Shown in pieces: positions 48,702-57,844 of a stretch of 64,000 bases of DNA. The position numbers were made by a program, and so were the translations under genes. The stretch is from Vogesella urethralis (GTDB lineage: Bacteria; Pseudomonadota; Gammaproteobacteria; Burkholderiales; Chromobacteriaceae), in the NCBI RefSeq assembly GCF_007644045.2, contig NZ_VMDW02000098.1, positions 62,001-126,000 on the forward strand, read 5' to 3'. Position 1 is the stretch's first letter, and each line of letters starts with the position of its first letter. Under the pieces are notes generated by a model. It made no database searches, had not been told where the DNA came from, and saw nothing but the letters and a program-made list of their open reading frames with translations.

Positions 48702-48737
48702 GACCTCTCCTTATGCTGTTGTGCCAACCGTGAATTG

Positions 48738-49205
48738 CTAAATCCCTCCGGCAAAACCGTGCTGGCGCCAGGCTTCGAACACGAGCACGGCGACGGCGTT
48801 GGAGAGATTCAAACTGCGCGATTCGGGCTGCATGGGCAGCCGTACCCGCTGTTCCGTGGGCAGGGTAGCCAGTACGTCGTCTGGCAAGCCGCGGGATTCG
48901 GGGCCGAACAGCAAAACATCGCCCGCTTGGAAGGCGATGTGGTCGTGCCGCGTTGCGCCTTTGGTGGTGGCCGCAAAGATGCGGCGACCGGTGCCCAGGT
49001 GGGCAAGGCAGGCTTCCCAGTTCTCGTGGACCACCATGCGTGCGTACTCGTGATAATCGAGGCCGGCGCGTTTCAGTTTGGCGTCTTCGAGCGGAAAACC
49101 CAGCGGTTTGACCAAGTGCAATTCACAGCCGGTGTTGGCACAGAGTCGAATAATATTGCCTGTATTAGGCGGTATTTCCGGCTGGTAGAGAACAACGGTA
49201 AACAT
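48738..49205 (-). CDS. trmL: tRNA (cytidine(34)-2'-O)-methyltransferase
   Basis: SPOUT methyltransferase that modifies the wobble base of leucine tRNAs. 155 residues with [24 protein letters not shown] near 14, [15 protein letters not shown] near 98 and the knot motif [19 protein letters not shown] near 128. ATG 49205 ([17 protein letters not shown]) is the family start; the residues upstream are not conserved. It lies between comF and rlpA on one strand. Confidence 0.95.
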   Translation of the reverse strand: MFTVVLYQPEIPPNTGNIIRLCANTGCELHLVKPLGFPLEDAKLKRAGLDYHEYARMVVHENWEACLAHLGTGRRIFAATTKGATRHDHIAFQAGDVLLFGPESRGLPDDVLATLPTEQRVRLPMQPESRSLNLSNAVAVLVFEAWRQHGFAGGI

Positions 49206-49243
49206 CGTTGCGGGGCGAATATTCCAATGAATCAACAAGTTGG

Positions 49244-49963
49244 TCAAGTGCGACGAAAAATGGCCCTGGCCAGCACCCAGGCATCGACCTGTCTGGCCCC
49301 TGCTTTTAACAGGGTTTTGGCCAGTGCGTGCAGGGTAGCGCCGGTACTCGCCACGTCGTCCACAATGGCGATATGAAGCCCGTCACAGCGGTGTTTCACG
49401 CCAAAGGCATCGCGGACATTACGCAGCCTTTCGCGCCGGTTGCGCCGGGTTTGGCGGCCCGTGTTGCGTTTGCGCCAACACAGCGTGTTGTCGAAACGGA
49501 CGCGCATTGTAGCAGCCAACGACCGGGCCAGGGCGTCGGGCAGGTTGAAGCCGCGTTCTCGCAGGCGTTCGGCCGCAAGCGGCACCGGCACGATCAGGTC
49601 GGGCACGGCAGCGTCTGGCGCGCGCAGGCGGGCTTGCGGCATCAGTGCGGCCAACGTGCCCTGCAGGCTGGCGTCGGGCAGGTATTTGCAGCGGGTAATC
49701 AGCGCGTCGAGCGGATAATCGTAGTCGTAGGCGCTGTACAGCTGCCGGAACGCCGGCCTGAGCTTGCGGCAATCCAGGCAGTCTGCCTGCGCGCTGGCTG
49801 CCGGGCACTGGCAGCGTGGGCAACGGTGGCCGGCACGCCATGGCAGTGTGCAGCAGCAGGCGCTGCACAGGCCGTGCCGGGCGGGGCGTTGGCCGCATAA
49901 ACGGCAGTGCTGCTCAAATAATGGGCAGTTGTCAATTGCGGCTAGTATCAGGTTTGACAGCAT
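49244..49963 (-). CDS. comF: ComF-family phosphoribosyltransferase-like protein
   Basis: 239 residues: an N-terminal zinc-ribbon (CRLCGQ..CSACC and CPRCQCP..CLDC, about 20-66) and a phosphoribosyltransferase fold with [18 protein letters not shown] near 125 and [17 protein letters not shown] near 200. ComF is needed for single-strand DNA passage into the cytosol during natural transformation in several bacteria. This is relevant to the uptake-like motif spread over the window, although the rest of the machinery is not visible here. ATG 49963; it is divergent from bioB by 59 bp. Confidence 0.93.
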   Translation of the reverse strand: MLSNLILAAIDNCPLFEQHCRLCGQRPARHGLCSACCCTLPWRAGHRCPRCQCPAASAQADCLDCRKLRPAFRQLYSAYDYDYPLDALITRCKYLPDASLQGTLAALMPQARLRAPDAAVPDLIVPVPLAAERLRERGFNLPDALARSLAATMRVRFDNTLCWRKRNTGRQTRRNRRERLRNVRDAFGVKHRCDGLHIAIVDDVASTGATLHALAKTLLKAGARQVDAWVLARAIFRRT

Positions 49964-50022
49964 CGACCGCCTCCCGCAAGATGCGTGGGTGTTTTTACTC
50001 AGATGACAAACGGAAGCCCCGC

Positions 50023-51006
50023 ATGAACCAGGCCACCATCGCATTCCACCGCCCCGCCTCCCCGCACGCCGAATCCGGCCTGTGGACCCAGGAAGAAGTC
50101 GAGGCCCTGTACGACCTGCCTTTCATGGAGCTGGTCTTCCGTGCTGCCGAAGTGCATCGCCAGCACTTCGACCCCAGCCGCGTGCAGCTGTCCACGCTGG
50201 TATCGATCAAGACCGGCGGCTGTCCGGAGGACTGCGGCTACTGCCCGCAGTCCGTGCACCACGACACCCCGGTAGAAAACCAGCCGATGATGACCGTGGA
50301 CGAGGTGGTGGAAGCCGCCCGCCTGGCCAAGGCCAACGGTGCCGGCCGCTTCTGCATGGGCGCCGCCTGGCGCGGCCCGAAGGATGCCGACCTCGAAAAA
50401 ACGCTGGACATGGTGCAGCAGGTGAAGGCCTTGGGCCTGCAAACCTGTGCCACCTTCGGCTTGCTGAAAGACGGCCAGGCCGAAAAGCTGAAAGACGCCG
50501 GCCTGGACTTCTACAACCACAACCTGGATACCGCGCCGGACAAGTACGCCGACATCATCCAGACCCGCGAGTACGAAGACCGCCTCGACACGCTGGGCAA
50601 GGTGCGTGGCGCCGGGCTGTCGGTGTGCTGTGGCGGCATTATCGGCCTCAACGAAACCCGCGAGCAGCGCGCCGGCCTGATCCTGCAGCTGGCCAACCTG
50701 GACCCGCAGCCGGAATCGGTGCCGGTCAATAACCTGGTCAAGGTCAGCGGCACGCCGCTGGACGGCGCCGACGCGCTGGACTGGACCGAGTTCGTGCGCA
50801 CCATCGCCGTGGCCCGCCTGACCATGCCGCACAGCTACGTGCGCCTGTCGGCCGGCCGCCGCGAGATGCCGGAAGCGATGCAGGCGCTGTGCTTCCTGGC
50901 GGGTGCCAACTCCATCTTCTACGGCGACAAGCTGCTGACCACCGGCAACCCGGACGTGGACGCCGACCGCGCGCTGATGGACAAACTGGGCCTGCAACCA
51001 CTGTAA
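50023..51006 (+). CDS. bioB: biotin synthase
   Basis: Radical-SAM enzyme that inserts sulfur into dethiobiotin in the last step of biotin synthesis. 327 residues; the CxxxCxxC cluster is Cys67, Cys71, Cys74 in [13 protein letters not shown], followed by [36 protein letters not shown], and the second-cluster Arg in [15 protein letters not shown] 50023 has GGAAGC upstream. It is followed by a terminator-like hairpin, so bioF needs readthrough or its own start. Confidence 0.97.
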   Translation: MNQATIAFHRPASPHAESGLWTQEEVEALYDLPFMELVFRAAEVHRQHFDPSRVQLSTLVSIKTGGCPEDCGYCPQSVHHDTPVENQPMMTVDEVVEAARLAKANGAGRFCMGAAWRGPKDADLEKTLDMVQQVKALGLQTCATFGLLKDGQAEKLKDAGLDFYNHNLDTAPDKYADIIQTREYEDRLDTLGKVRGAGLSVCCGGIIGLNETREQRAGLILQLANLDPQPESVPVNNLVKVSGTPLDGADALDWTEFVRTIAVARLTMPHSYVRLSAGRREMPEAMQALCFLAGANSIFYGDKLLTTGNPDVDADRALMDKLGLQPL

Positions 51007-51032
51007 GCCGGTTTCAGCGTCTGGTTAAATGC

Positions 51033-51065
51033 AGAGCACCGTGCACGACGCCGGTGCTCTTTTTC
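51033..51065 (+). terminator. terminator or attenuator between bioB and bioF
   Basis: A 9-bp stem AGAGCACCG (51033-51041) with 51052-51060, a 10-nt loop and five T. bioF begins only 26 nt later, so this may be an attenuator setting the bioF level relative to bioB. Confidence 0.85.
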
Positions 51066-51090
51066 ATGATTCTGCAGAAAGGTTGGCCGC

Positions 51091-52242
51091 ATGCGCCCAG
51101 ACCAGCTCGATGCCGCCCTGGCCGCCCTGGCCGATGATCACCGCTTGCGCCAGCGCCACGCGCTGCATACCCCGCAAGGCCCGCGCGTGCGTATCGATGG
51201 CCGCGATTACCTGGCATTTGCCAGCAACGATTACCTTGGCCTGGCCAATCACCCGGCGCTGAAAACCGCCATGCAGCAGGCTATCGCCGACTGGGGCGTC
51301 GGCGCCGGCGCCTCCGAACTGGTGGCCGGCCACTTCGCCATCCAGCAGCAGGCCGAAGCGGCGCTGGCCGACTGGGTAGGCTGTGAGGCGGCGCTGGTGT
51401 TCGGCTCCGGCTATGCGGCCAACCTGGGGGTGATTACCAGCCTGGTAGGGCGGGGCGATGCGGTGTTTGCCGACAAGCTCAACCACGCGTCGCTGAACGA
51501 CGCCTGCGTGCTGTCGCGTGCCGATTTCCAGCGCTTTCGCCACAGCGACCTCGACCATCTGGCCACACTGTTGCAAAAAACCCCGGCCCGTACGCGGCTG
51601 ATCGCCGTCGATGCGGTGTACAGCATGGACGGCGACGAGGCGCCGTTGCGCGAGCTGCTGGCGCTGGCCGAACGCTACGATGCCTGGCTGTATCTGGACG
51701 ATGCGCACGGTTTCGGGCTGCTGGGCGAAGGGCGCGGCGCGCTGGCGGAATATGCCTTGCATCACCCGCGGGTGGTGTACATGGCCACGCTGGGCAAGGC
51801 TGCCGGGGTAGCGGGGGCCTTTGTGGCGGGCAGCCGTGCTTTGGTGCAGTGGCTGGTGAATAGTGCGCGGACGTATATTTTCACCACCGCGCATCCACCG
51901 GCGCAGGCAGCTGCCGTGATGGCCAGCCTGCAGCTGATGCGTGACGAGCCCTGGCGGCGGGAACGGATACAGCAGCATATTGTTACATTAGCGGCATTTA
52001 TGCAGGATAAATCTTTGCACTTGCGCTCTTCCCGTTCGCCAATTCAAGCGATTATTATTGGCAGTAATGAGGCAGCTGTAAGCTATTCCATGGCTTTGCG
52101 CGAGCAAGGCGTATGGATACCGGCGATACGCCCTCCAACGGTTCCGGCAGGCACGGCTAGATTGCGCGTGTCCCTGACGGCAGGTCATACCGAAGACGAC
52201 ATCAAGGCGCTGTTGGCAGCACTGGATCAGGCAATAGGCTAA
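51091..52242 (+). CDS. bioF: 8-amino-7-oxononanoate synthase
   Basis: PLP enzyme joining pimeloyl-ACP and alanine, the first ring-forming biotin step. 383 residues with FASNDYLGLANHPALK near 48, GSGYAANLGVI near 107, DAVYSMDGDEAPL near 172, YLDDAHGFGLLG near 200 and the PLP lysine in MATLGKAAGVAGAF near 235. A full motif copy (51081-51091) ends with the A of the ATG. The last 130 codons, from about 51850, are more AT-rich and use rare codons (ATA, TTA, AGC), unlike the front part. Confidence 0.96.
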   Translation: MRPDQLDAALAALADDHRLRQRHALHTPQGPRVRIDGRDYLAFASNDYLGLANHPALKTAMQQAIADWGVGAGASELVAGHFAIQQQAEAALADWVGCEAALVFGSGYAANLGVITSLVGRGDAVFADKLNHASLNDACVLSRADFQRFRHSDLDHLATLLQKTPARTRLIAVDAVYSMDGDEAPLRELLALAERYDAWLYLDDAHGFGLLGEGRGALAEYALHHPRVVYMATLGKAAGVAGAFVAGSRALVQWLVNSARTYIFTTAHPPAQAAAVMASLQLMRDEPWRRERIQQHIVTLAAFMQDKSLHLRSSRSPIQAIIIGSNEAAVSYSMALREQGVWIPAIRPPTVPAGTARLRVSLTAGHTEDDIKALLAALDQAIG

Positions 52243-52328
52243 GGCGGCCCGCTGTTCGTCAGGTTGTGACCACACGAAAATAATAGCCACCGCGCTGATG
52301 TTGACGAGTGGGTTACCAAATCACTGTT

Positions 52329-55184
52329 ATGAACAGTACGGCTGATTTTCTGTTTACACCAGAAGAAGCTGCCGAAGCGGCACTGGATTTCCTGTTCCGC
52401 TTGCAGGCTCCTGAGGGTGCAACAGTCTGGGGGAAAAAGGGCCCTGTCTGGCAATGTCTTGCCAGCCGGGGTAATTGCGCTGGTTTGCCAGTGCCGACGG
52501 CGCTATCGGGCGAGCTGGCATGGCAGGCCCCGGTGCAATGCCATGCGCTGGGTAGCCCCGGCCAGTCGCTGGGCTGGTTGGTGTGGCAGGGCGGCCGCCA
52601 GGCCGACGAACTGACTCAGCGCCTGGCGCTGCTGCTGTCTGGCCACCTGGTCAGCACCGCCATGCGCGACGAGCTGTCCATCGCCCGCACCACCCACGAA
52701 ACCCTGCTCGAGATCAGCCGTCTGGCCAACCACGCCGACAGCGTGGACGACTTCCTGCCGCGCATGCACCGCGCCGTGTGCCGCCTGATGCCGGCCGACA
52801 ATTTCTATATCGCGCTGTTCGATGAAGAAGCCGGGCAAATCCGCTTCCCGTACTTTGTCGACCAGCGCGACAGCCAGCCGCCGCAACTTGGCCGTGCTTA
52901 CCCGGTACGCGGCCCCAGTGCGTCGCTGACCGCGTGGCTGATCCGCGAAAACCACTTCCTGATGCTGAAAGGCGACGAGCTGGCCACGCTGTGCCAGCGC
53001 GAGCGCATTCGTTTCATGGGCACCCAGCCACACTGGTGGATGGGCATGCCGCTGGTCAGCGGTGCCGGCAAGGTGATGGGCGCCGTGGTGGTGCAGGGGT
53101 ACGACAGTAGCTTTACCCCGATGCTGGCCGACGAATCCACCTTCCTGTACGTAGGCCACCATATTTCCTGCGCGCTGGACCGGCTGCTGTACCGCGCCCA
53201 CCTGGAGCAACAAGTGTGGCAGCGCACCAGCGAGCTGGAAGGCATCAACGCCCGCTTGCGTGCCGAGGTGGCTGAACGCCAGCGCAGCGAACAGTTGCAG
53301 CACATGCTGTTCCGTATTGCCGAGTTGTCCAATACCAGTCTGTCGATGGAGGCCTTTTTTGTCGGCCTGCACCGGCTGCTGTCCGAATTCATCGACGCCA
53401 GCAACTGCATGGTGGCGCTGTACGACCAGAGCCGCGACGAGCTGAGTTTTCCGTATTGTTCCGATCTGCGCCTATCCGAGCTGTCGCCACGCTCGCCCGG
53501 CCGTGGCCCGGTAGAGCAGGTACTGCACAGCGGGCGGCCGCTGCTGCTGGCCGACATGCATAGCCACCCGCTGTTCGGCTTGCAGAACGACAATGGCACC
53601 CCGCCGCACAGCTGGCTGGGTGTGCCGCTGTACAGCGGCAACCTGCTGCGTGGCGTGCTGTCGGTACAAAGCTATCAGGACAACACCCGCTATAGCTGGC
53701 GTGACCAGGAGCTGCTGGAGTTTGTGGCCAACCATATCGGCAGCGCCTTGGCGCGGGTACAGGCGCTGGACGACCTGCAACGTGCCTACATGGACCTGGA
53801 GCAGCGCGTGCGCGAGCGCAGCGACGCGCTGGACGCGGCCAACGCCCAACTGCAGCACGACAGCCTGCACGACCCGGTGACCAAGCTGCCCAACCGCAAC
53901 CATTTCACCCGCGTGCTCAAACGCAGCTGGGACCACTTCCAGCTGGCGCCGGAGCAGCGCTTTGCCGTGATCCTGATCGACCTCGACCGCTTCAAGCTGG
54001 TCAACGACACGCTGGGCCACCTGATCGGCGACCAGCTGCTGGTGGAGGCCGGCCAGCGCATCCGTCAGGGCCTGCGCTTTGGCGACTTCATGGCGCGCCT
54101 GGGCGGTGACGAGTATGCGGTGCTGCTGTCGTCGGTGGAATCGATGGACGAGTGCGAGCAGCTGGCGCGCGAGCTGGTGGCCGCGTTCGAGCGCCCGTTC
54201 GTGCTATCCGGGCGCGAAGTGTTTTCCACCGTCAGCCTGGGCGTGGTACTGGCCAGCAAGGAACACTACAGCCGCGCCGAAGACCTGCTGCGCGATGCCG
54301 ACCACGCCATGTACCGCACCAAGCAGAACGGCCGTCACGGTTACACGCTGTTCAACCACGAGCTGCGCTGCAATCAGGCCGACCAGCTGGCGCTGGAAGC
54401 CGAGCTGCGCCACGCGCTCAGCAACGAAGGCGAGCTGGTGCCGTATTACCAGGCCATCGTCGACAGCCACAGCGGCCGCCTGGCCGGCTTCGAGACGCTG
54501 GTGCGCTGGCATCACCCCGAGCGCGGCCTGATCCCGCCCGGCGTGTTCCTGCCGATGGCCGAAGAAAGCGGGCTGGTGCTGAAGCTGGACCGTTACATGA
54601 TCGAGCGCGCCTGCGCCCAGCTGGCCGCCTGGTACGCCGACGGCACCATCAACCACGAAGTGTGCCTGCACATCAACCTGTCCAGCGCCCACTTCCACGA
54701 CACCAAGCTGGTGGACTGGATGCTGCGGCTGGTGCGCGAGCACCGCCTGCCGCCGGGTACCCTGCACCTGGAGGTGACCGAAAGCGCGCTGATCGACGTG
54801 CCTGACGTAGCCATCGAAGTGATGCGCCAGCTGAAGACCCACGGTATCTGCCTGGCGCTGGACGATTTCGGCACCGGCTACTCGGCGCTGTCCTACCTGC
54901 ACCGCTACCACTTCGACGTGCTGAAGATCGACCAGGCCTTCGTGCGCGAGGTGCACTGCCAGGAAGAGTCCATCGCCATCGTACGTGCCATCGTGGCGCT
55001 GGCCGAGGCGCTGGGCATGGAGGTGGTGGCCGAGGGTGTGGAAACCGAGGTGCAGGTGCGCGCGCTGCGCGAACTGGGCTGCCCGCGCCTGCAGGGCTAC
55101 TACTTTGCCCGCCCGGCGCCGGCCGCCGAGCTGGACTGGCTGCGCCTGGCCGGCATGCCGGCCGAACTGGCCCGCAGCGCCTGA
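52329..55184 (+). CDS. GAF-GAF-GGDEF-EAL c-di-GMP signalling protein
   Basis: 951 residues without membrane helices. A short N-terminal part, GAF-like domain (about 120-285), coiled linker (about 290-325), second GAF (about 325-485), coiled linker (about 485-515), GGDEF (about 515-675) with an active-type RLGGDEYA near 590, and EAL (about 690-940) with FETLVRW in place of EAL, HINLSS, LEVTESAL, LDDFGTGYS, LKIDQAFV and VAEGVETE. The EAL set looks functional, so the protein may do both or only hydrolyse. Start uncertain: ATG 52329 or GTG 52308. It interrupts the biotin cluster and its first 130 bp are AT-rich. Confidence 0.9.
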   Translation: MNSTADFLFTPEEAAEAALDFLFRLQAPEGATVWGKKGPVWQCLASRGNCAGLPVPTALSGELAWQAPVQCHALGSPGQSLGWLVWQGGRQADELTQRLALLLSGHLVSTAMRDELSIARTTHETLLEISRLANHADSVDDFLPRMHRAVCRLMPADNFYIALFDEEAGQIRFPYFVDQRDSQPPQLGRAYPVRGPSASLTAWLIRENHFLMLKGDELATLCQRERIRFMGTQPHWWMGMPLVSGAGKVMGAVVVQGYDSSFTPMLADESTFLYVGHHISCALDRLLYRAHLEQQVWQRTSELEGINARLRAEVAERQRSEQLQHMLFRIAELSNTSLSMEAFFVGLHRLLSEFIDASNCMVALYDQSRDELSFPYCSDLRLSELSPRSPGRGPVEQVLHSGRPLLLADMHSHPLFGLQNDNGTPPHSWLGVPLYSGNLLRGVLSVQSYQDNTRYSWRDQELLEFVANHIGSALARVQALDDLQRAYMDLEQRVRERSDALDAANAQLQHDSLHDPVTKLPNRNHFTRVLKRSWDHFQLAPEQRFAVILIDLDRFKLVNDTLGHLIGDQLLVEAGQRIRQGLRFGDFMARLGGDEYAVLLSSVESMDECEQLARELVAAFERPFVLSGREVFSTVSLGVVLASKEHYSRAEDLLRDADHAMYRTKQNGRHGYTLFNHELRCNQADQLALEAELRHALSNEGELVPYYQAIVDSHSGRLAGFETLVRWHHPERGLIPPGVFLPMAEESGLVLKLDRYMIERACAQLAAWYADGTINHEVCLHINLSSAHFHDTKLVDWMLRLVREHRLPPGTLHLEVTESALIDVPDVAIEVMRQLKTHGICLALDDFGTGYSALSYLHRYHFDVLKIDQAFVREVHCQEESIAIVRAIVALAEALGMEVVAEGVETEVQVRALRELGCPRLQGYYFARPAPAAELDWLRLAGMPAELARSA

Positions 55185-55277
55185 TCCCGCCCCCTGTCTG
55201 GCTGCCTGCCGGGCAGGGCGGTATCTTTCCGCCGCCTTTATTGCGAAAATGCCGCTTTGCCCCCATATGGCTGTTCC

Positions 55278-56042
55278 ATGAGCCTTTTCATTGAAACCCA
55301 CGGGCGCGGCCCGGACGTGGTGCTGCTGCACGGCTGGGGCCTGCACGGCGGCGTGTTCGACCGCGTGGCGGCCAACCTGGCTAACGATTTCTGCGTGCAT
55401 CGGGTCGACCTGCCCGGCCACGGCGCCAGTGCGGCCGCCGCCGTTTTCCACCCCGACCCCATCGCCGCCGAGTTGGCCGTGCGCTTTCCGCTGCCGGTGC
55501 ACGTGGTGGGCTGGTCGCTGGGCGGCCTGATCGCGCAGCACTGGGCGGCCCGCCACCCGGCGCTGGTGAAGAGCCTGGCGTTGATCGCCACCAGCCCGCG
55601 CTTTGTGCGCGACGACAGTTGGCCGCACGCGCAGCAGCGCAGCGCCATCGAAAGCGTGGGCGCCAGCCTGGATACCGCCTTCGAGCTGACGTTGGAGCGC
55701 TTCCTGGCCTTGCAGATGCTGGGTGCGCCCGCTGCACGCCAGACGCTGGCCGACCTCAAGGCGCAGCTGTTCTCGCACGGCCGGCCGCAAGGGCTGCTGC
55801 CGGCGCTGGAGTGCCTGCTGGCGGCCGACGCGCGGGAACTCGCGGCCAGCATTCACTGTCCAGTCGGGCTGTTCTTCGGTGCCCGCGACGCCATCACCCC
55901 GATAGGGGCTGGCCGCTGGCTGGCCGACGCGCTGCCGGACGCCACCTTGTACGAATTTGCCCACGCCTCGCATGCGCCGTTTTTGTCGCACGAGGCAGAA
56001 TTCATCGCGCAGCTGCGCCACCACCTGGAACAACACGCATGA
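55278..56042 (+). CDS. bioH: pimeloyl-ACP methyl ester carboxylesterase
   Basis: Removes the methyl group from pimeloyl-ACP methyl ester, finishing the pimelate chain for biotin. 254-residue alpha/beta hydrolase: oxyanion region VVLLHGWGLHGGVFD near 15, nucleophile Ser in VVGWSLGGLIAQ near 80, Asp in FFGARDAITP near 205 and His in HASHAPFLSH near 234. ATG 55278 was chosen over the frame's earlier start for its family N-terminus. The stop overlaps the bioC start (ATGA). Confidence 0.95.
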   Translation: MSLFIETHGRGPDVVLLHGWGLHGGVFDRVAANLANDFCVHRVDLPGHGASAAAAVFHPDPIAAELAVRFPLPVHVVGWSLGGLIAQHWAARHPALVKSLALIATSPRFVRDDSWPHAQQRSAIESVGASLDTAFELTLERFLALQMLGAPAARQTLADLKAQLFSHGRPQGLLPALECLLAADARELAASIHCPVGLFFGARDAITPIGAGRWLADALPDATLYEFAHASHAPFLSHEAEFIAQLRHHLEQHA

Positions 56043-56944
56043 GCGAAGCGTTTTACACCGACAAATCCCGCGTTCGCGCCTCGTTCGAGCGCGCCGCCGC
56101 CAGTTACGACTCGGCCGCCGTGCTGCAACGCGAAGTGTGTGACCGCATGGCCGAGCGCCTGGACTACATCAAGCTGCAACCGCAAGTGATCCTGGACGCC
56201 GGCAGCGGCACCGGCTACGGCAGCGTCGCGCTGCGCCAGCGTTACCCCGACGCCCGCGTGCTGGAGCTGGACCTGGCCCACGCCATGCTGGCCGCCTCGC
56301 GCGAAAAACAGCGCGCCGGGCAGGGCATGCTGTCGCGGTGGTTCAAGCCGCAGCAGCCGTGGCAGCTGTGCGCCGATATCGAGCGCCTGCCGCTGGCCGA
56401 CAACAGCGTGGACATGATCTGGTCCAGCCTTACCATCCAGTGGGTGAACGTGCCGGACCAGGTGTTTGCCGAGTTCCAGCGCGTGCTGAAACCGGGTGGC
56501 ATGCTGATGTTTGCCACGCTGGGTCCGGACACGCTGTTCGAGCTGCGTGACGCCTTCCGCCACGCCGACGGCGCTACCCACGTCAACCAGTTCATCGACA
56601 TGCACGACCTGGGCGACGCGCTGATGGCGGCGCAGTTCAGCGAACCGGTGATGGACATGGAAAAGATCGTGCTCACCTACGACCATGCCCGCGACGTGAT
56701 GCAGGACCTGAAAGCCATTGGCGCCCACAACGCCACCGCCGGCCGTGGCCGCGGCCTGATGGGCAAGCACGCCTGGCAACGCGTGGTGGACGCCTACGAG
56801 CAGCGCCGCCACAACGGCCAGCTGCCGGCCAGCTACGAGGTGCTGTACGGCCACGCCTGGAAGGGCGAGCCGAAGAAAAAGCCGACCATCCTGCCCGACG
56901 GCAGGCAGGTCATCGAATTTACCCGTAACGCGCCCAAGCGCTGA
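56039..56944 (+). CDS. bioC: malonyl-ACP O-methyltransferase
   Basis: SAM-dependent enzyme that caps malonyl-ACP so that fatty-acid synthesis can build pimelate. 301 residues with FERAAASYDSAAVLQREVCDRM near 15, SAM motif VILDAGSGTGYGS near 48, LPLADNSVDMIWSSLTIQW near 118 and FQRVLKPGGMLMFATLGPDT near 145. BioC comes directly before or after BioH in many bacteria; here translation is coupled. bioA and bioD are not in the window. Confidence 0.96.
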   Translation: MSEAFYTDKSRVRASFERAAASYDSAAVLQREVCDRMAERLDYIKLQPQVILDAGSGTGYGSVALRQRYPDARVLELDLAHAMLAASREKQRAGQGMLSRWFKPQQPWQLCADIERLPLADNSVDMIWSSLTIQWVNVPDQVFAEFQRVLKPGGMLMFATLGPDTLFELRDAFRHADGATHVNQFIDMHDLGDALMAAQFSEPVMDMEKIVLTYDHARDVMQDLKAIGAHNATAGRGRGLMGKHAWQRVVDAYEQRRHNGQLPASYEVLYGHAWKGEPKKKPTILPDGRQVIEFTRNAPKR

Positions 56945-56956
56945 GATAGAGAGTTT

Positions 56957-57844
56957 ATGTCGTTCCTTCGTCGCCTTGCTGCCGTCGGCGTACTGGCCGG
57001 CCTGGCCGCGTGCACCACGCCGTCTTCCGCCCCGGTGGTGCAGCCGCCGCTGCCCAAACCCAAGATTGCCTTTGCCCTCGGTGGCGGTGCCGCCAAAGGC
57101 TTTGCCCACGTCGGCGTCATCCGCGTGCTGGAACAAAACGGCATCAAGGCCGACATCGTGACCGGCACCAGCGCCGGCAGCATCGTGGGGGCCATCTACG
57201 CCAGCGGCGTGGACGGCGAAGCGCTGCGCTACCGCGCCATGCGCATCAACGAAGACGACCTGAAAGACTTCACCTTCTCCAGCAGTGGTTTCCTGAAGGG
57301 CGAGAAGCTGGCCGCGCTGGTCAACCAACAAGTGGACGGCAAGCGCATCGAACAGCTGCCGCGCAAATTCGGCGCGGTGGTCACCGACCTCGACAGCGGC
57401 GCCCGCGTGGTGCTGAAAAGCGGCGACACCGGCACCGCTGCCCGCGCCTCGGCTGCCATCCCCAATGTGTTCCAGCCGGTCAGCCTGAACGGCCGTCGCT
57501 ACGTGGACGGTGGCCTGGTGAGCCCGGTGCCGGTGATGGCCGCTCGCGAAATGGGCGCCGACATCGTCATTGCGGTAGACATCTCGGCCAAGCCCACCGG
57601 CAAGGCCAGCAGCGGCTTTCTGAGCCTGCTGGACCGCAGCCTGAACATCATGAACCTCACCGCGCTGAACCTGGAGCTGAAGCAGGCCGACGTGGTGCTG
57701 CGCCCGGCGGTACTGCACATCGGTGCCGCCGACTTTGACGAACGCGCCAGCGCCATTGCCGAAGGCGAGAAAGTGGCCCGCGCCATGCTGCCGCAGGTCA
57801 AAGCCGCCATCGATAACTGGGTAAAACGCAAGCGTGCCGCCTAA
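56957..57844 (+). CDS. patatin-like phospholipase lipoprotein, copy 1
   Basis: 295 residues. Signal peptide with lipobox GLAAC (Cys19), then a patatin (RssA-like) domain: oxyanion loop FALGGGAAKGFAHVG near 38, nucleophile Ser in VTGTSAGSIVGA near 72 and the Asp of the dyad in YVDGGLVSPVPV near 185. Probably a lipid-anchored serine hydrolase in the cell envelope. It is 12 bp after bioC and overlaps its paralogue by 11 bp; the two share most of the catalytic domain, so they arose by tandem duplication. Confidence 0.9.
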   Translation: MSFLRRLAAVGVLAGLAACTTPSSAPVVQPPLPKPKIAFALGGGAAKGFAHVGVIRVLEQNGIKADIVTGTSAGSIVGAIYASGVDGEALRYRAMRINEDDLKDFTFSSSGFLKGEKLAALVNQQVDGKRIEQLPRKFGAVVTDLDSGARVVLKSGDTGTAARASAAIPNVFQPVSLNGRRYVDGGLVSPVPVMAAREMGADIVIAVDISAKPTGKASSGFLSLLDRSLNIMNLTALNLELKQADVVLRPAVLHIGAADFDERASAIAEGEKVARAMLPQVKAAIDNWVKRKRAA

